Assembly: GCA_037127255.1 (NCBI GenBank)
Contig: JBANSL010000014.1
Coordinates: forward strand, 72,275,646-72,339,645
Direction of reading: 5' to 3'
DNA: 64,000 nt
From: Persicaria tinctoria
Taxonomy: Eukaryota; Streptophyta; Magnoliopsida; Caryophyllales; Polygonaceae
A program made the position numbers and the translations under genes. The first letter of the stretch is position 1; every line of letters begins with the position of its first letter. The notes under the pieces were generated by a model, which saw nothing but the letters and a program-made list of their open reading frames with translations, did not search any database and had not been told where the DNA came from. Positions 1 through 10,710 of this stretch are shown piece by piece.

Positions 1-200
1 TTAGGGGAAGGAAGGGGTGGAAATTGAGAAAGGGAAAGGGAGTGAAGGGAAGGGGAGGAATTTCATGTTCCCATTAGATTCCACTCTTTTGATGGGACCG
101 TAAATCCCATCAATTGTGACTCCGTCCCTTCCTTTTAATTGTCCACCCAAACACGAAATTTATTTTCACTTCCCTTCCTAAAAATCCCATTATCCCAGGT
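1..200. repeat. Purine-rich MITE-like fragment cut by the window edge
   Basis: G/A-rich sequence at 1-60 is followed by C/T-rich sequence around 120-195 that includes 'ccacccaaacacg', a signature common at the ends of plant hAT or Harbinger MITEs. The left end lies outside the window, so neither a terminal repeat pair nor a target duplication can be shown. Confidence 0.3.
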
Positions 201-329
201 GTAGCTAAATTATGCAGGAAACTGAAGATATTAATTAAAACTTAATGGAATTATACTGGGGTTCGTATTAGGTTATAGATTGTCATGTTCTATGGCCGAG
301 TGTTATGTGCTTGTTCTTTGTAATGGTGT

Positions 330-1210
330 AGTTGCTTTTAAGTAGTTTACTTAGTACTATTGAAACTTCCACGCCCGTCCTAATTCCTAAATGTGCTAAA
401 CTTTCAAACATCATATGCTAGTAATTCTTATCTGTATCAGATGTCTGATTGGTTTTCTGAAATGTAATTGCTGATCCTTAGGTACTTGAGCAGATGCGGA
501 TGCTAAGTATTAGCACTTGATGTGCTGCTGTCATGGTGTTTGATTTAAGGCCTGTTGGGTATTCCATGGAGGAGCCCTTCTTTTGTTTCTTTTTGGAAAC
601 AATAGATAGACATCTCAAATTACGAAAACCACTAGCTTGGTTCTCTTAACATTTCAGATGATCATATTTAGAATTGACTTCGGTTGAGTAATAGTACACA
701 AGCGAATGAAATAATTTATTAGTTCCTATTTGTATATGAAAACTTGGTTCTAGTTATAGCTCTGATTCTCCTTTTAATTTGTACTTTGTACACATTTGCT
801 TTCATCACTCATGATGAAATCAAATAATAGCAATAGCTGTCTTGCTCTAGATCAACTCAGGCTCAATTTGCCTGCATACAAGAAGCTTTAGGTCCATTCT
901 TTCCACTTTACAGGAGAACGGTTTGTGTGATCGCGTGATTCGCAAGGAAGAAGAATAGCATGAATGTGCAGTGCGTTTCTTCATTGCTGGCTGGTGTTGA
1001 CATTTAGTAGGTTTTGTGTTAAAAGTACATACCGATGGTCTCAAAACCTCTAGTGTTGCATCTTTGTCCTCTTCCAACTTTAAGAGCACAATTTAATTGC
1101 AATTATTTTGTAGAATGATCTATGTGAATAGATCATAACGAACCAGTGAATCCCATCCTGTTTGCGCGGGATTCCTTGGCGAATAGAAATATAAGGAAAG
1201 TGACCAAAAG
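330..1210 (+). repeat. 3' flank of aspartic protease locus A (paralogous to 42846-43640)
   Basis: This block aligns almost base for base with the sequence just downstream of truncated locus B, starting at 'agtagtttacttagtact'. The alignment runs through the tract containing 'ggcctgttgggtattcc' to the end near 1200, with small indels. It is therefore the downstream flank of another member of the tandem protease array whose coding part lies left of the window. It contains no coding exon of the family. Positions 200-330 may belong to the 3' end of that gene, but I cannot assign them. Confidence 0.7.
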
Positions 1211-1483
1211 CTCAGTTGGTAAAAGATCGTTCAAAACGTATAGGGCATTAGGGCTTTTCTAGTAGCTACTAATTTGGCATTTTGTCGAGGATTCCTTATG
1301 TCGTATAATCAATTGTGGATGGTCTAAGAAAGAACCTTTTGTACGAGGGAGATGATTCATTTGTGAATAGGAAGGCGTCTATCAAAGTGAGCTTATATGA
1401 GATTGCTTTGAAAAATTCTTTGAATAAAACAAAAAAAAGATCATCTACAACTTTTTATGCCCATATCGTGTCAATAATATATA

Positions 1484-1734
1484 CTCCATCCGTTCGTAAA
1501 AACTTGTCATTTTAGACTTTTGATTTTGTTCAAAAAAACTTGTCACTTTATACATTTTACCCATATATTTCCCAACTTACCCTCCTTTATTTCAAATTTA
1601 AATTACCTTGAAAAACGTGTGTGTACTTTTCATTGAGATATTTAAGACAAAAGTAAGGGCAATGTAGGTAGTTTAAATATTTCTTAAATATTGTGCCTGG
1701 AGCTAAAGTGACAAGTTTTCGGGAACGGATGGAG
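1484..1734. mobile_element. Stowaway-type MITE (Tc1/mariner-like)
   Basis: The terminal inverted repeats begin CTCCATCCGTTC and end GAACGGATGGAG, extending inward as 'aacttgtca' / 'tgacaagtt'. The element is flanked by TA at 1482-1483 and 1735-1736, the standard Stowaway target duplication. It is 251 bp long and has no coding capacity. The paralogous locus B flank (near 43850) lacks it. Confidence 0.9.
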
Positions 1735-1736
1735 TA

Positions 1737-2004
1737 TCATTTTAACTTTTAAGGGTTAACTAGCCGACAAGAGCCACATTGCTTGCACCGACCAGCTCGA
1801 TCCACTAATAGGCAACAAGGCAAACCTTTGATTTTCACCTCCTAATGAAAGAGGCAGCGGTAGAAATCGAACCCAAACATCCTTACCACCTTTCGCTCCA
1901 CACTATTTAACCACTCCAACTGAGACTTTTAGGTTACCTTTCTCTTCCAACAAAAGGCTCCTCTTTTCTTTATAAATTAAGACATTTGAAATCAAATCAA
2001 ATCA
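1737..2004. other. Gap: locus A flank with a tRNA-like promoter motif
   Basis: The end of this stretch (1950-2000) resembles 43855-43900 in the locus B/C spacer. On the minus strand, 1863-1874 reads GGTTCGATTTC, close to a pol III B box, so a degraded tRNA-derived SINE is possible. No A box at the right distance and no poly-A tail were found. Nothing else is recognised. Confidence 0.25.
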
Positions 2005-2311
2005 TCTATAATATATTATTATTACATTATCTATATTATATCTATAAAAATTGTGTTCCTAGCCCCCTTAATGACCCTCCCCCTAATAATTCTCCCACCA
2101 AATTAAATCACTTCAATGGCTTTTAGTTTTCCTTGATTTTATTTAATTTTGTAAATACTAGAAAATACGATATTAATATATGGTTTCCTTGATTTTATTT
2201 AATTTTAGACACTTCAAGTGGTATATATATACAAATATGATACCAAATTAATGCTATCTATAAACCTATAAAAATTGTGTCCTTAGGGTCCTTAATGACA
2301 ACCAATCATAA

Positions 2312-2623
2312 TGACTATTGAAAATTTATAAATTCAAAACCAATTGGAGATGCATGTTGTGTGCAACGGGCTATTAAATTAAATGCCAGCAATTCTTATG
2401 GTCCTTAATGGCAATCAACCATAATGCTAACAGTTACAAAATAATCTTTCTTAGGGTCCTTGATTGTAGGAGATAATGATTATTGAAAATTTATAAATTC
2501 AAAACCGATTGGAGATGCATGTGGTGTGCAACGGGCTCTTAAATTAAATGCCAACAATTCTTATGGTCCTTAATGGCAATCAACCATAATGCTAACAGTT
2601 ACAAAATAATATTTCTTAGGGTC
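2312..2623. repeat. Tandem duplication, about 164-bp period, in Helitron 5' region
   Basis: Two near-identical units begin 'tattgaaaatttataaattc' and end with the tract 'tttcttagggtccttgat'. The first spans about 2312-2460 and the second about 2476-2623. A third partial echo of the 5' terminal tract ('tataaaaattgtgt' plus 'ccttaatgac') occurs at 2040-2075 and 2265-2300. Confidence 0.75.
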
Positions 2624-2820
2624 CTTGATTCCAACCCTACGTTCTGAGATTCCAACCCTTGGTGTGCAAAGGCTGATAAATGCCAACAATGGTAACGGTT
2701 CTGAGATTCCAACCTTACATTCCAACCCTACGTTCTTCCACCAGATATATATATGCATACATTCCCACAGCTCCTCACATTTAGCCCACAATAATTCAAA
2801 ACACCAAACCCCATTGTCCA

Positions 2821-2990
2821 TGGCTCCCCTTAGCAAATCGCCCGAAAAAGAAGACCAGGTTTCCTCGATTGATGAATTACGTGTAGGCCAGGATGGGAAA
2901 ATCAAAGTGATGATATGTCGAAAATGGGATGTCTTGACTCCAAAAGGAAAATACCTTAGCACGGACTTCATCGTCTCCGACGAAAAGGTA
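2821..2990 (+). CDS. Replication protein A-like exon of the Helitron (partial)
   Basis: From the ATG at 2820-2822 the frame reads MAPLSKSPEKEDQVSS and then a segment with IDELRVGQDGKIKV and ICRKWDVLTPKGKYLSTDF. This resembles the N-terminal OB-fold of the RPA70-like proteins often encoded by plant Helitrons next to the helicase. The similarity stops at SDEK near 2988, where a GT donor-like site follows, so this looks like a first exon. No continuation exon was recognised downstream, and the gene is probably broken. The family call is from memory of the motif, not a search. Confidence 0.55.
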
Positions 2991-3456
2991 CACCACACCA
3001 CCGACTTTTAGCACATTTTTTGATCTACCTGAATATACCACATTATTATATCATTTACGCATTGTTATTTGCATCAGGGTAATGTTATTCAGTGCACCGC
3101 AAAAAGCAACGTCGCCCGACGGGTCAATGGTCGACCCTTTGACCCGTCGGGTCATGACATGTCATTTTTTTTAAAGTTTCAAAAAAATAAAAATAAAAAG
3201 GAAGAAGGGTATGGACCGGTTTTCTAGTTGTGTACGTATCTCTCGGGGAAGATGAATGAAATCCCACGTATATAGTTCTTTACATTCGTTCTTATCCCTA
3301 CTTACCTTATCTCATGCTAAGACTCTTCTCCTTGCTTTGCATCTGAGCTCCTGACCATTGTGTCATCGTCGAGTTCTTCATCCGAGTCTGACTCGATTAT
3401 GTGGTCATTATTTTGAATTCACATGCATCTCCATCCGAGTCTGACTCGATTAATTA

Positions 3457-4920
3457 TTGTCGATTTACAACGCAGGAATAGCATCTCTTTTGTTACCGGG
3501 AGGTAGAACTGCTCATAGCAGATTTGTCATTCCAATGGAATTGATGGAGAACAGTACGTGTGGAATCAAACAAAACACTCATCTTGCTGAATTGATGCAT
3601 GAAGTGAAATTGATAATATGGGATGAGGCTCCGATGACACAGAAATATGCCTTTGAAGCCCTTGATAGAACACTTAGAGACATTCTTGGTGCAAAGGATG
3701 AAAGAAACAGACACAGATTATTTGGTGGCATTATTGTTTTATTAGGTGGCGATTTTAGACAAATCTTGCCTGTTATACCAAAGGGAAAACGCCAAGATAT
3801 TGTCCAAGCTTGCATAAACAATTCCCACCTTTGGAAGCATTGTCGGGTACTAAACCTCTCTCGCAGTATGAGGGTTAATGAGTTTGATGTAAATGGATGT
3901 GTTGATCTTTACAAGCAACATTTCAACAAGTGGGTATTAAAGATGGGTGATGGAACAATTCCAGCCACAGCAAAAGATGGAGAGGATGAGCCCAGTTGGA
4001 TTGAAATTCCTGAAGAGTTCATTATTAGGCAAACAGAATGCCCCCTTGAAGAAATCATTGCCCAAGTTTTCCCAGATTTCATCGAAAGGCAAACTGAACC
4101 AAACTATCTTCGAGAAAGAGCTATTTTGACCCCGTTAAATGAAGATGCTGACATGATCAACAACCATATGTTTGAGAAGTTGAATGGGGCAATAAGGACA
4201 TATAGAAGCTCGGATGAAATCTGCAAGGCTTCAACTGACATGGCTGACCAGGACCAAATGTTCCCTATGGAGTTTCTAAATGCTCTACAATTTCCAGGTA
4301 TGCCACCTCACTCCCTCAAACTAGAGCATCCTTCAACTAACATGGCTGACCAAGACCAAATGTTCCTTATGGAGTTTCTAAATGCTCTACAATTCTCAGG
4401 TATGCCACCTCACTCCCTCAAACTAAAAGAAGGTTTGCCAGTTATGCTACTACGAAATGTCAATCCAAGTCAAGGTTTGTGCAATGGAACCCGCCTAATT
4501 ATTTCACATCTCGGAGAGTGGGTTATCGAGGCATCTATCATCACTGGCAATAACGTAGGGAGGAAGGTCTTGATTCCAAGGATTACACTCACTTCTCCCA
4601 AAACAAAATGGCCATTCATACTAAAAAGAAGACAATTCCCAATAAAGCCATGTTATGCGATGACCATCAATAAAAGTCAAGGGCAGTCACTCAACATTGT
4701 AGGCCTCTATTTACCAAGGCCAGTCTTTTGTCATGGACAACTATATGTTGCAATATCTAGAGTGACAGATCCAAAAGGGCTCAAAATCTACATAAAGGGA
4801 GACACCAGAGAGTATAGAAACCACACAAGAAACATTGTTTTCAAGGAAGCCTTCACCAACTTGACTTCAAATCACCAAGTAAGCGCTACTATCAAATTTG
4901 CTTTACTTTTCAATGTTTAA
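3457..4920 (+). pseudogene. PIF1-type Helitron helicase, N-terminally truncated
   Basis: An open frame of 487 codons shows the C-terminal two thirds of the helicase domain of Helitron transposases. Visible landmarks are GIASLLLPGGRTAHSRF, the Walker B-like block LIIWDEAPM, GGDFRQILPVI, the NKSQGQS motif and GQLYVAISR near the end. The Walker A loop that should precede GIASLLLP is absent: the frame enters from unrelated sequence at about 3472. ATP binding should therefore be lost, and no Rep domain is present upstream. An internal duplication (see 4231-4426) inserts extra residues between motifs. The ATG at 3457 is probably not the original start. Confidence 0.85.
4231..4426 (+). repeat. In-frame tandem duplication inside the helicase
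   Basis: The block encoding MADQDQMF..MEFLNALQF..GMPPHSLKL occurs twice with a period of 108 bp (first copy about 4240-4323, second about 4348-4431). The duplication keeps the frame open. Only the second copy continues into the conserved sequence KEGLPVMLLRN. Confidence 0.85.
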
Positions 4921-5239
4921 TGTGTTCAAAACCTTTATTGTTGTTATCAAATCCATATTTGTCCTTACATGTTTTTTACACAGGAATGACTCATGCCCGT
5001 CAAAAAAATTCAAAAAACTCCAACTCAAAGTAGCGCCAGAGTTTAGGTTTGCTACTGAACCCTAGCAGCAATGATTTACGATCAATATATACCCAATTAT
5101 TGAGTATGTATTCTATTTCTATCTTACTGTTAACTTAACATATTACACCTTAACTGAAGTTAAAACAGTAAAAACAAAAAAAAAACTACATTACTAAGCT
5201 CATCAAGAATACTAAATAAGCCTTAACAAAAACATATTG

Positions 5240-6570
5240 TTACTAACAGAAGCATCAAAAAATGCAAGAAATCCCAAACTGCAACAAAAATGCAAGAAAC
5301 CCTAAATTCTCAAGTAGCCAACGAAGAATGCAAGAAATCCTGAATTGCAATAGATTAAAAGCATATTTAAAAATCAGGGACTTACCGGCTTTTGTCTTGA
5401 ATACGTGAAGGACTAGAGCATCCTTCGACAGAAAATAATTGCCTAGATATAGACGCCATGTTTGTTTCAAATCTGCCATCTCGAACTCGACACTCTTCCT
5501 TCAAAGACTAAAAACTGAAAGCGGGAGCAAAAAAGAAGGGAGTCATAACCAACACCCATACTAAAGGCAACAATCAATACCCAATTATCATGTATTCTAA
5601 TCTTACTTCTTTCTTAACACATTAACTTTGACATAAAAATGAAATGATCACATTTTGGTATATGGTTATTTTGCTGATTATTTTCACTTGCCAAAACTGT
5701 TTAAAAAAACCTACCACCACTAAGCTGATCAAGAATACCAAATAGCCTGTTGGAACAATAGCATTACCCCCCAAAACGACCTAGCATGTCATCTTACAGT
5801 AAATTAACCTCGAATCAGTAATAAACACCCTACCAGGTCCAAGAAACCCTAAACTAATCACAATCAGTCAACGAAAAATGCAATAAATGAATATCATGTG
5901 TAGAGATCAGTGAGACTTACGGGGGTTGAGTTGAGTTCAGTAGAAGGACTAGACGATCCTTTAGCAGAAAAATTAAGTAGTATTATCCACTGATTTTAGG
6001 CCACATTTGCCCCTCAAATATTAAAACGATCATAACCCAAATGCAATCAACCAGCTTCGATCAGAATCCCTCAAACACTCTTCTGCTCAATTCAAATCAT
6101 ACACATCAAAGTTACCTGCTCTGCGTGAAGGGAACACAAAACTAATCCATAAGCTGCAACTTAACCAATATAGGAGAGCAAATCAAAAATAGATACTATT
6201 CCTCGATATCGCTTTTAAAAGTAAAATTGGAAGCCCACAGTAGCTAGAACTGTTTACTGGAAAACAACAAAGATGAAATTGAGCACAGAAATCGAAGAAC
6301 TAGCGAGAAAGGGGGGCGATCAGAGGAAGCCCTACAACGATCAATAGTGAGCACCGACGGAAGTACAGAGTGGAGCTTACCGCGAAAACTCCGAGATCTG
6401 CCGCCTGGAATTGATAGGTGCTGGAAGGGAGAGAGGAAATGGAAAAACAGGGGGAATAAAAAGTAAAGGCGGTGCTGTGGTGGCCTATGATTATATATAC
6501 AATTTTATTTTTCGATAAACCATTATACGGAGTACATACAATTATAAATATACATTCTATACACAATTAT
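5240..6570 (-). other. Possible captured gene fragment in the Helitron
   Basis: On the minus strand two related segments, about 5360-5480 and 5925-6015, each show a 'ggactag..catcctt' core followed by similar coding-like sequence, as if an exon had been duplicated. The stretch 6300-6450 is GC-richer, like a 5'UTR or first exon. No protein family was recognised and no continuous frame exists. The rest of 4921-6770 shows no other identifiable feature. Confidence 0.25.
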
Positions 6571-6773
6571 GTATATAAATTAAAACGGAAAGGCGAGGGG
6601 AGGAAATGGGAACGATATATATATATACAATTATATGTAGATAGACTCATCTATATATATTTTAATTTTAAAAATAAATGAAAATGATTATACTCATAAT
6701 TTCAACTAAATAACTAAATCGGCAATCATCAAATTATAAAAACACATAAAAAGGGGGGAAGCATTGAAATATA

Positions 6774-7008
6774 CTACCTCCGATCCAAAAAAGATTGTCG
6801 TTTGACTTTTTAACACATATTTTAAGAAGCTAAAAGCTATATAATATATTAACTTTTTTATTATTATTTTTTTATAATCTAATACTTATTACCAACAAAT
6901 ATTAAGTTATAAAAAAATAATTTAAAAAAATTTGATATTTTATATTGTTTTTAGCTTCTTAAAATACGTGTAAAAAAGTCAAACGACAATTTTTTTTATC
7001 GGAGGGAG
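6774..7008. mobile_element. Stowaway-type MITE nested in the Helitron
   Basis: The ends CTACCTCCGATCC and a run ending ATCGGAGGGAG are inverted repeats. Extended arms contain 'gtcgtttgac' / 'gtcaaacgac' and 'agaagctaaaag' / 'ttttagcttct'. TA duplications lie at 6772-6773 and 7009-7010. The element is 235 bp and non-coding. Confidence 0.92.
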
Positions 7009-7016
7009 TATTAGAC

Positions 7017-7240
7017 TACATTTGTCTCATAATTTAAATCATTTACTTTTTGACACGTTTTTCAATGTGTTAAAACCTATACTCCATCAAATATAAAAAA
7101 AAATCAAAATTTTCAAAATAAATTCAAACTTCATAGTAATTAGTTTTAAAAAATTGAAAAAAGTTTAAATTTTATATAGTTTTTAACACATTAAGAACCG
7201 TGTCAAAAACTCAAACAATTTCAATTATAATTATTTACTT
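7017..7240. mobile_element. Degraded MITE with long inverted arms
   Basis: The left arm (about 7020-7080) contains 'tttttgacacgtttttcaatg' and 'gttaaaacctata'. The right arm (about 7170-7225) contains the approximate inverse complement, 'ttaacacattaagaac' and 'gtcaaaaac'. The ends are eroded and no target duplication is clear. The rest of 7240-8110 is AT-rich without an identifiable feature. Confidence 0.5.
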
Positions 7241-8111
7241 TTTTTTCATCAGTGTTTATTTTTCTGTAAACTTGACAATTAAAACCTAAATACATACACC
7301 TACGACAAGTGTATGATTTACTATATATGCAATGCAATCATGTGTTTTTACCCGTTCTAAAAAAAATGTGTTTTTATCTATATTGCATAATCTGCATCTT
7401 CTCACTCCAATTTGGTAATGCAGAGGTGATTTGGAGGCCATTCCAAACTAAATGATCGGATGCAAGAAACATACACATACTCCAAATAATTAACACATTC
7501 AGTGTATGATATAACCATGTCATCGAGTATACCATGATCGTTTTTCATTAAATTTTGCTACTTTTTGTTGAGGTTCAACGGTCTCTTTTTTCAACACTTA
7601 ATTTAAATATTGTGTGCTATTTCTTTGTTTATTTAGCAACTCTATTCCAAGTTACATGTTCAATAGCTTTTTATCTTTATTTACAATAAAAATACACTAA
7701 GGGGTATGCACCCTGGACTTTGATCTTTATTTACATTAATAATAATAACAACCAAATCATATGAAAATTTAATATCGTACAATTCTATTTTAGAATAATG
7801 CCCCGTACGTTAATATCATTGAATTTTCAGTTGGTCTCATCTCCTTTAAAATCTAAACAAATTTATGATGATCACAATACACCGAAGAAAAATGAAAATA
7901 AAAATTTGTAGCTATTTGAAAAGTTGGGATGGAAAGTTTCTATCCTAATCCTAATATGGAAAATTAAATCAACTACAAGAATATCTAAAAAATAAGGAAT
8001 CAATATGGTTTAGATGAACAAAATGGGTAAAGCAATAACAACTAACCTTAATATACAATATCATATTAAAAAAAAAAACTCTTAGGTAAGTTATAAAAAA
8101 CCAAAACTTTA

Positions 8112-8211
8112 TATGTCCCGTGCTACGCACGGGACATATAAAATAAAATAAGCTCTTAAATAGGCTTATAAAATAGCAAAACTTATATTTACGTCCCGTG
8201 CGTAGCACGGG
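8112..8211. other. Twin opposite-facing hairpins at the Helitron 3' end
   Basis: Positions 8112-8137 form a perfect palindromic stem around CCCGTGCTACGCACGGG. About 60 bp further on lies CCCGTGCGTAGCACGGG (8195-8211), which is the exact reverse complement of the first core. Only the second is followed by CTAG and should be the functional 3' terminator. The first may be a copy from a second, oppositely oriented element or a long-range pairing partner. Confidence 0.75.
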
Positions 8212-8589
8212 TTTGCCTTGACTAGTAACAAGAAAAATTGTGTGCAAGCCTACATAAATGCGTATTCAATTGGTTTAATCAAAACTAAATTGTGTTCCCG
8301 TTTGTATTGAGCAATTAGTTAATTGGACGTTTAGTATCTTCCATCAACACTAAACTAATTGGACGTTTAATTAGACGTTTAGTATCTTTGAAATTCATTA
8401 GTTGTTTCACACTTTCACCTGTTTTTCAAATTAATTTACATACGTTTCACCTACCTCACAAAATTAATTTTGCAATAGCCGTTTCTTCCACCACTATATA
8501 TATATAGGGTGCCCCTGCTAATTTTTCATTCACAGACAGCTTATCATATATACAACCCCAACGTAGACAGGTACGTAGAAGTGATGACT

Positions 8590-9245
8590 CCGTCTTGTAC
8601 GTGTTATTCAGTCATAATGGGAGAGAGCAGTTCGAAGAAGAGAAGAAACCTTTGATCGGGGACGACATCACCGCTACTAGCTTGCACGACTACGTTCAAA
8701 GTCGGTGACAATACTATCAATACATCCCTAGAGGGTCCAATGTTGGCATCTCGACAGATCCGGATGCACTCCTGGCATACGACTAATGAGAGAACGAGAG
8801 GAAGAATGAACGCCAATGGAGAAGTTGTTTGAGGCGATGCCTGGGCTTGGCTCTAGCGGAATCATCGTCGGTCTTCTTCTTTGCAATTCAAGATGAGGAA
8901 GCAAGGAGAGAGCCTGATCTTCGACTGTCGACCTCGGAGAATCGAAGGGGAAATGGCTCGATCAAGAATGAAGGAGAGTAGTCAAAATGTGGGAGGCATT
9001 AAGAAAGGTAGCTGCTACTTGCTCCAAGGCACATCGAATCGTATTCCAGGGGATCATATCTGTGTCTCCTTGAATATATGGATGAACTCTACAACGGCTA
9101 TCCGTTATCAAGGATCCTAAGTCGAGAGACAAGGTTGCAAAATACTTTTGCCCAATTCTTGAACAATGAGGAAGAAGAGGAGGGTTTGACGGATGATGAA
9201 TCGCATCATCCTGGTTGATCGTCCTGACTGAACGTGCGGGTGGAT
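8590..9245 (+). pseudogene. Decayed coding-like region, unidentified
   Basis: One frame is coherent over about 200 codons with only a few stops. It gives stretches such as IGDDITATSLHDYVQS, QYYQYIPRGSNVGIST and, further on, CLLEYMDELYNGYPLSR and an acidic run NNEEEEEGLTDDE. Base composition is much richer in GC than its surroundings. No family is recognised. It could be a dead host gene lying between loci A and B or a captured fragment. Positions 8226-8590 and 9300-10160 are AT-rich and hold nothing I can identify. Confidence 0.35.
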
Positions 9246-10164
9246 GAAGGTTGTGAGATTAGCCGATTGGATCTTGCTGTCATGAATTTTATATGTAGGT
9301 GTTGTCATGAATCGAGATTACTATGGCCCATGGGGGCCGGTTATTTTTTGTATGAACCGGGTTAGAGAGGGTTAGATTTGAATTGGTATGGGCCATCACA
9401 TATACTGAATTTATACAAGTTATAATTAAATTCTAAATTTAATGAAAATAAATAAATAAGGTAAATAATGCAACATACATATTTTTAATAAAATCTACAA
9501 TTTTAAGTCATTAGCCTCATAAATGCATTTCTCATTACCCTCATATTATATCAATTCAAATTACAAATTTATAATTTATTGAATTAAAAATATCTTATCA
9601 TCTTCCAATTTATGTATATTTATTAATTTATATTGATTTTTGCATTAAATTGAATGTATTTAATTCAAAGTAAATAAATTGTTCTCTTTTCATCTTTCAA
9701 TTGTTTCAATGTTAACTTTTTTGGATTCCAAGGAGTAATCTTCGTCTCATAAATTAATTTCATATTATTCAAAGTATACGTACTCTTATGCCTAATCATA
9801 TAAACTATTTCTTTTCAAGACAACCACGTGTATTTTACTTAAGTTGTTTGGGAGGAACAAAATGTGAGAATGATGAGAATTTCTCATAGAAAGAGCATCA
9901 ATCTAGAAGAAAAATGTATAAAAAGTACTCCATTTACGATTTCATTTATTATTTATGTACATTTTTTATAATGATAAAAAACATATTAAATATCTCCTAG
10001 AAGATATTAATGAATAGTAAAGTACGTAAAAGTTAATCAAAAAAAAAGTGACATGTTTTGGTTACCTGAGATAGTAATATATTAAATATCTCCTAAAAAG
10101 CATTCATTTCAGAGTCGGCCCCGTGCGTCTGACGAGAAATTGTCCGTGCACATAACAGAACCGT

Positions 10165-10450
10165 TTTTTTTTATACTAATTCCATAATTTGACCAATTAT
10201 CAAATCAAATATTAAATGGAAAAGTAGACCTAAAGGGATATATTCGGACACATTCCAAATGGCGGGGGTTGTAAATTGACAAATTGTACTCCTAAGCAAA
10301 AACATCGAGACTTTAAAATCGTTGAAAAACCCACTCCATACCATTTCCATTCCACCGTCGTCTTCACTTCCTCCTCCATCCCTCTCTCTGGAGAGAGAAA
10401 ACCGGTCGCCGGTCACATCCTTCACCAAACGGCGATTCCTCCGTCCTCCG
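10165..10450 (+). promoter_or_regulatory. Conserved promoter/5'UTR block of locus B
   Basis: This segment closely matches 44415-44685 upstream of locus C, including 'ctaattccataatttgacc', 'gacctaaagggatatattcg' and the C/T-rich 5'UTR with 'ctctctggagagagaaaacc'. The matching sequence begins abruptly at about 10165, where unrelated AT-rich DNA precedes it. No unambiguous TATA box was seen, although 'atatatt' near 10236 is a candidate. Conservation across the duplication suggests that this is the core promoter. Confidence 0.55.
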
Positions 10451-10710
10451 ATGGCACGTGGACGTCTACGACTGGCCGTCTCCGTGCTCTTCTTAGTTTT
10501 GATCCAAGTTCAACCTCCAGGGATCTTCGCCGATCCCGCTTCCCTTTTCCGCTCCCACGGCGCCCGCCCGGCGATGATCTTGCCTCTCGTACTTTCCGCT
10601 CCTAATTCTTCCAGACCTACACGTTCGGAGTTTCATCGCCGCCTCCAGGGATCGGAGTCCGGAATTCCCAACGCCAGGATGAGACTATACGACGATCTCG
10701 TTTCCAACGG
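10451..10710 (+). CDS. Locus B exon 1 (signal peptide and propeptide)
   Basis: The start MARGRL is chosen because the ATG is shared with locus C (44686) whereas the frame upstream of it differs between the two copies. A hydrophobic core follows the basic N-terminus (VLFLVLIQVQ), consistent with a signal peptide, then a propeptide-like region. The exon ends AACGG before GTATGT. It is 260 nt and differs from locus C at only a few positions. Confidence 0.85.

Larger units (their letters stand above)
2005..8225 (+). mobile_element. Helitron, 6.2 kb, defective
   Basis: The 3' end is diagnostic: a GC-rich hairpin (CCCGTGCGTAGCACGGG, 8195-8211) followed 11 bp later by CTAG at 8222-8225, with a T next, as expected for insertion between A and T. 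The 5' end is placed at TCTATAAT (2005) after an A; this boundary is less certain because similar TC starts lie nearby. Inside are an RPA-like exon and a PIF1-type helicase, both on the plus strand, consistent with a Helitron. No Rep/HUH endonuclease motif was seen and the helicase lacks its Walker A end, so the element cannot be autonomous. Two MITEs are nested in it. Confidence 0.8.

Noticed and set aside
1209..1240. tRNA-like A box 'agctcagttggtaaaag'
   Set aside because: No B box at tRNA spacing and no cloverleaf; the paralogous flank has a different sequence here.
2570..3001. 143-codon minus-strand ORF
   Set aside because: It is the antisense of the Helitron repeat and RPA-like exon and has no recognised motif.
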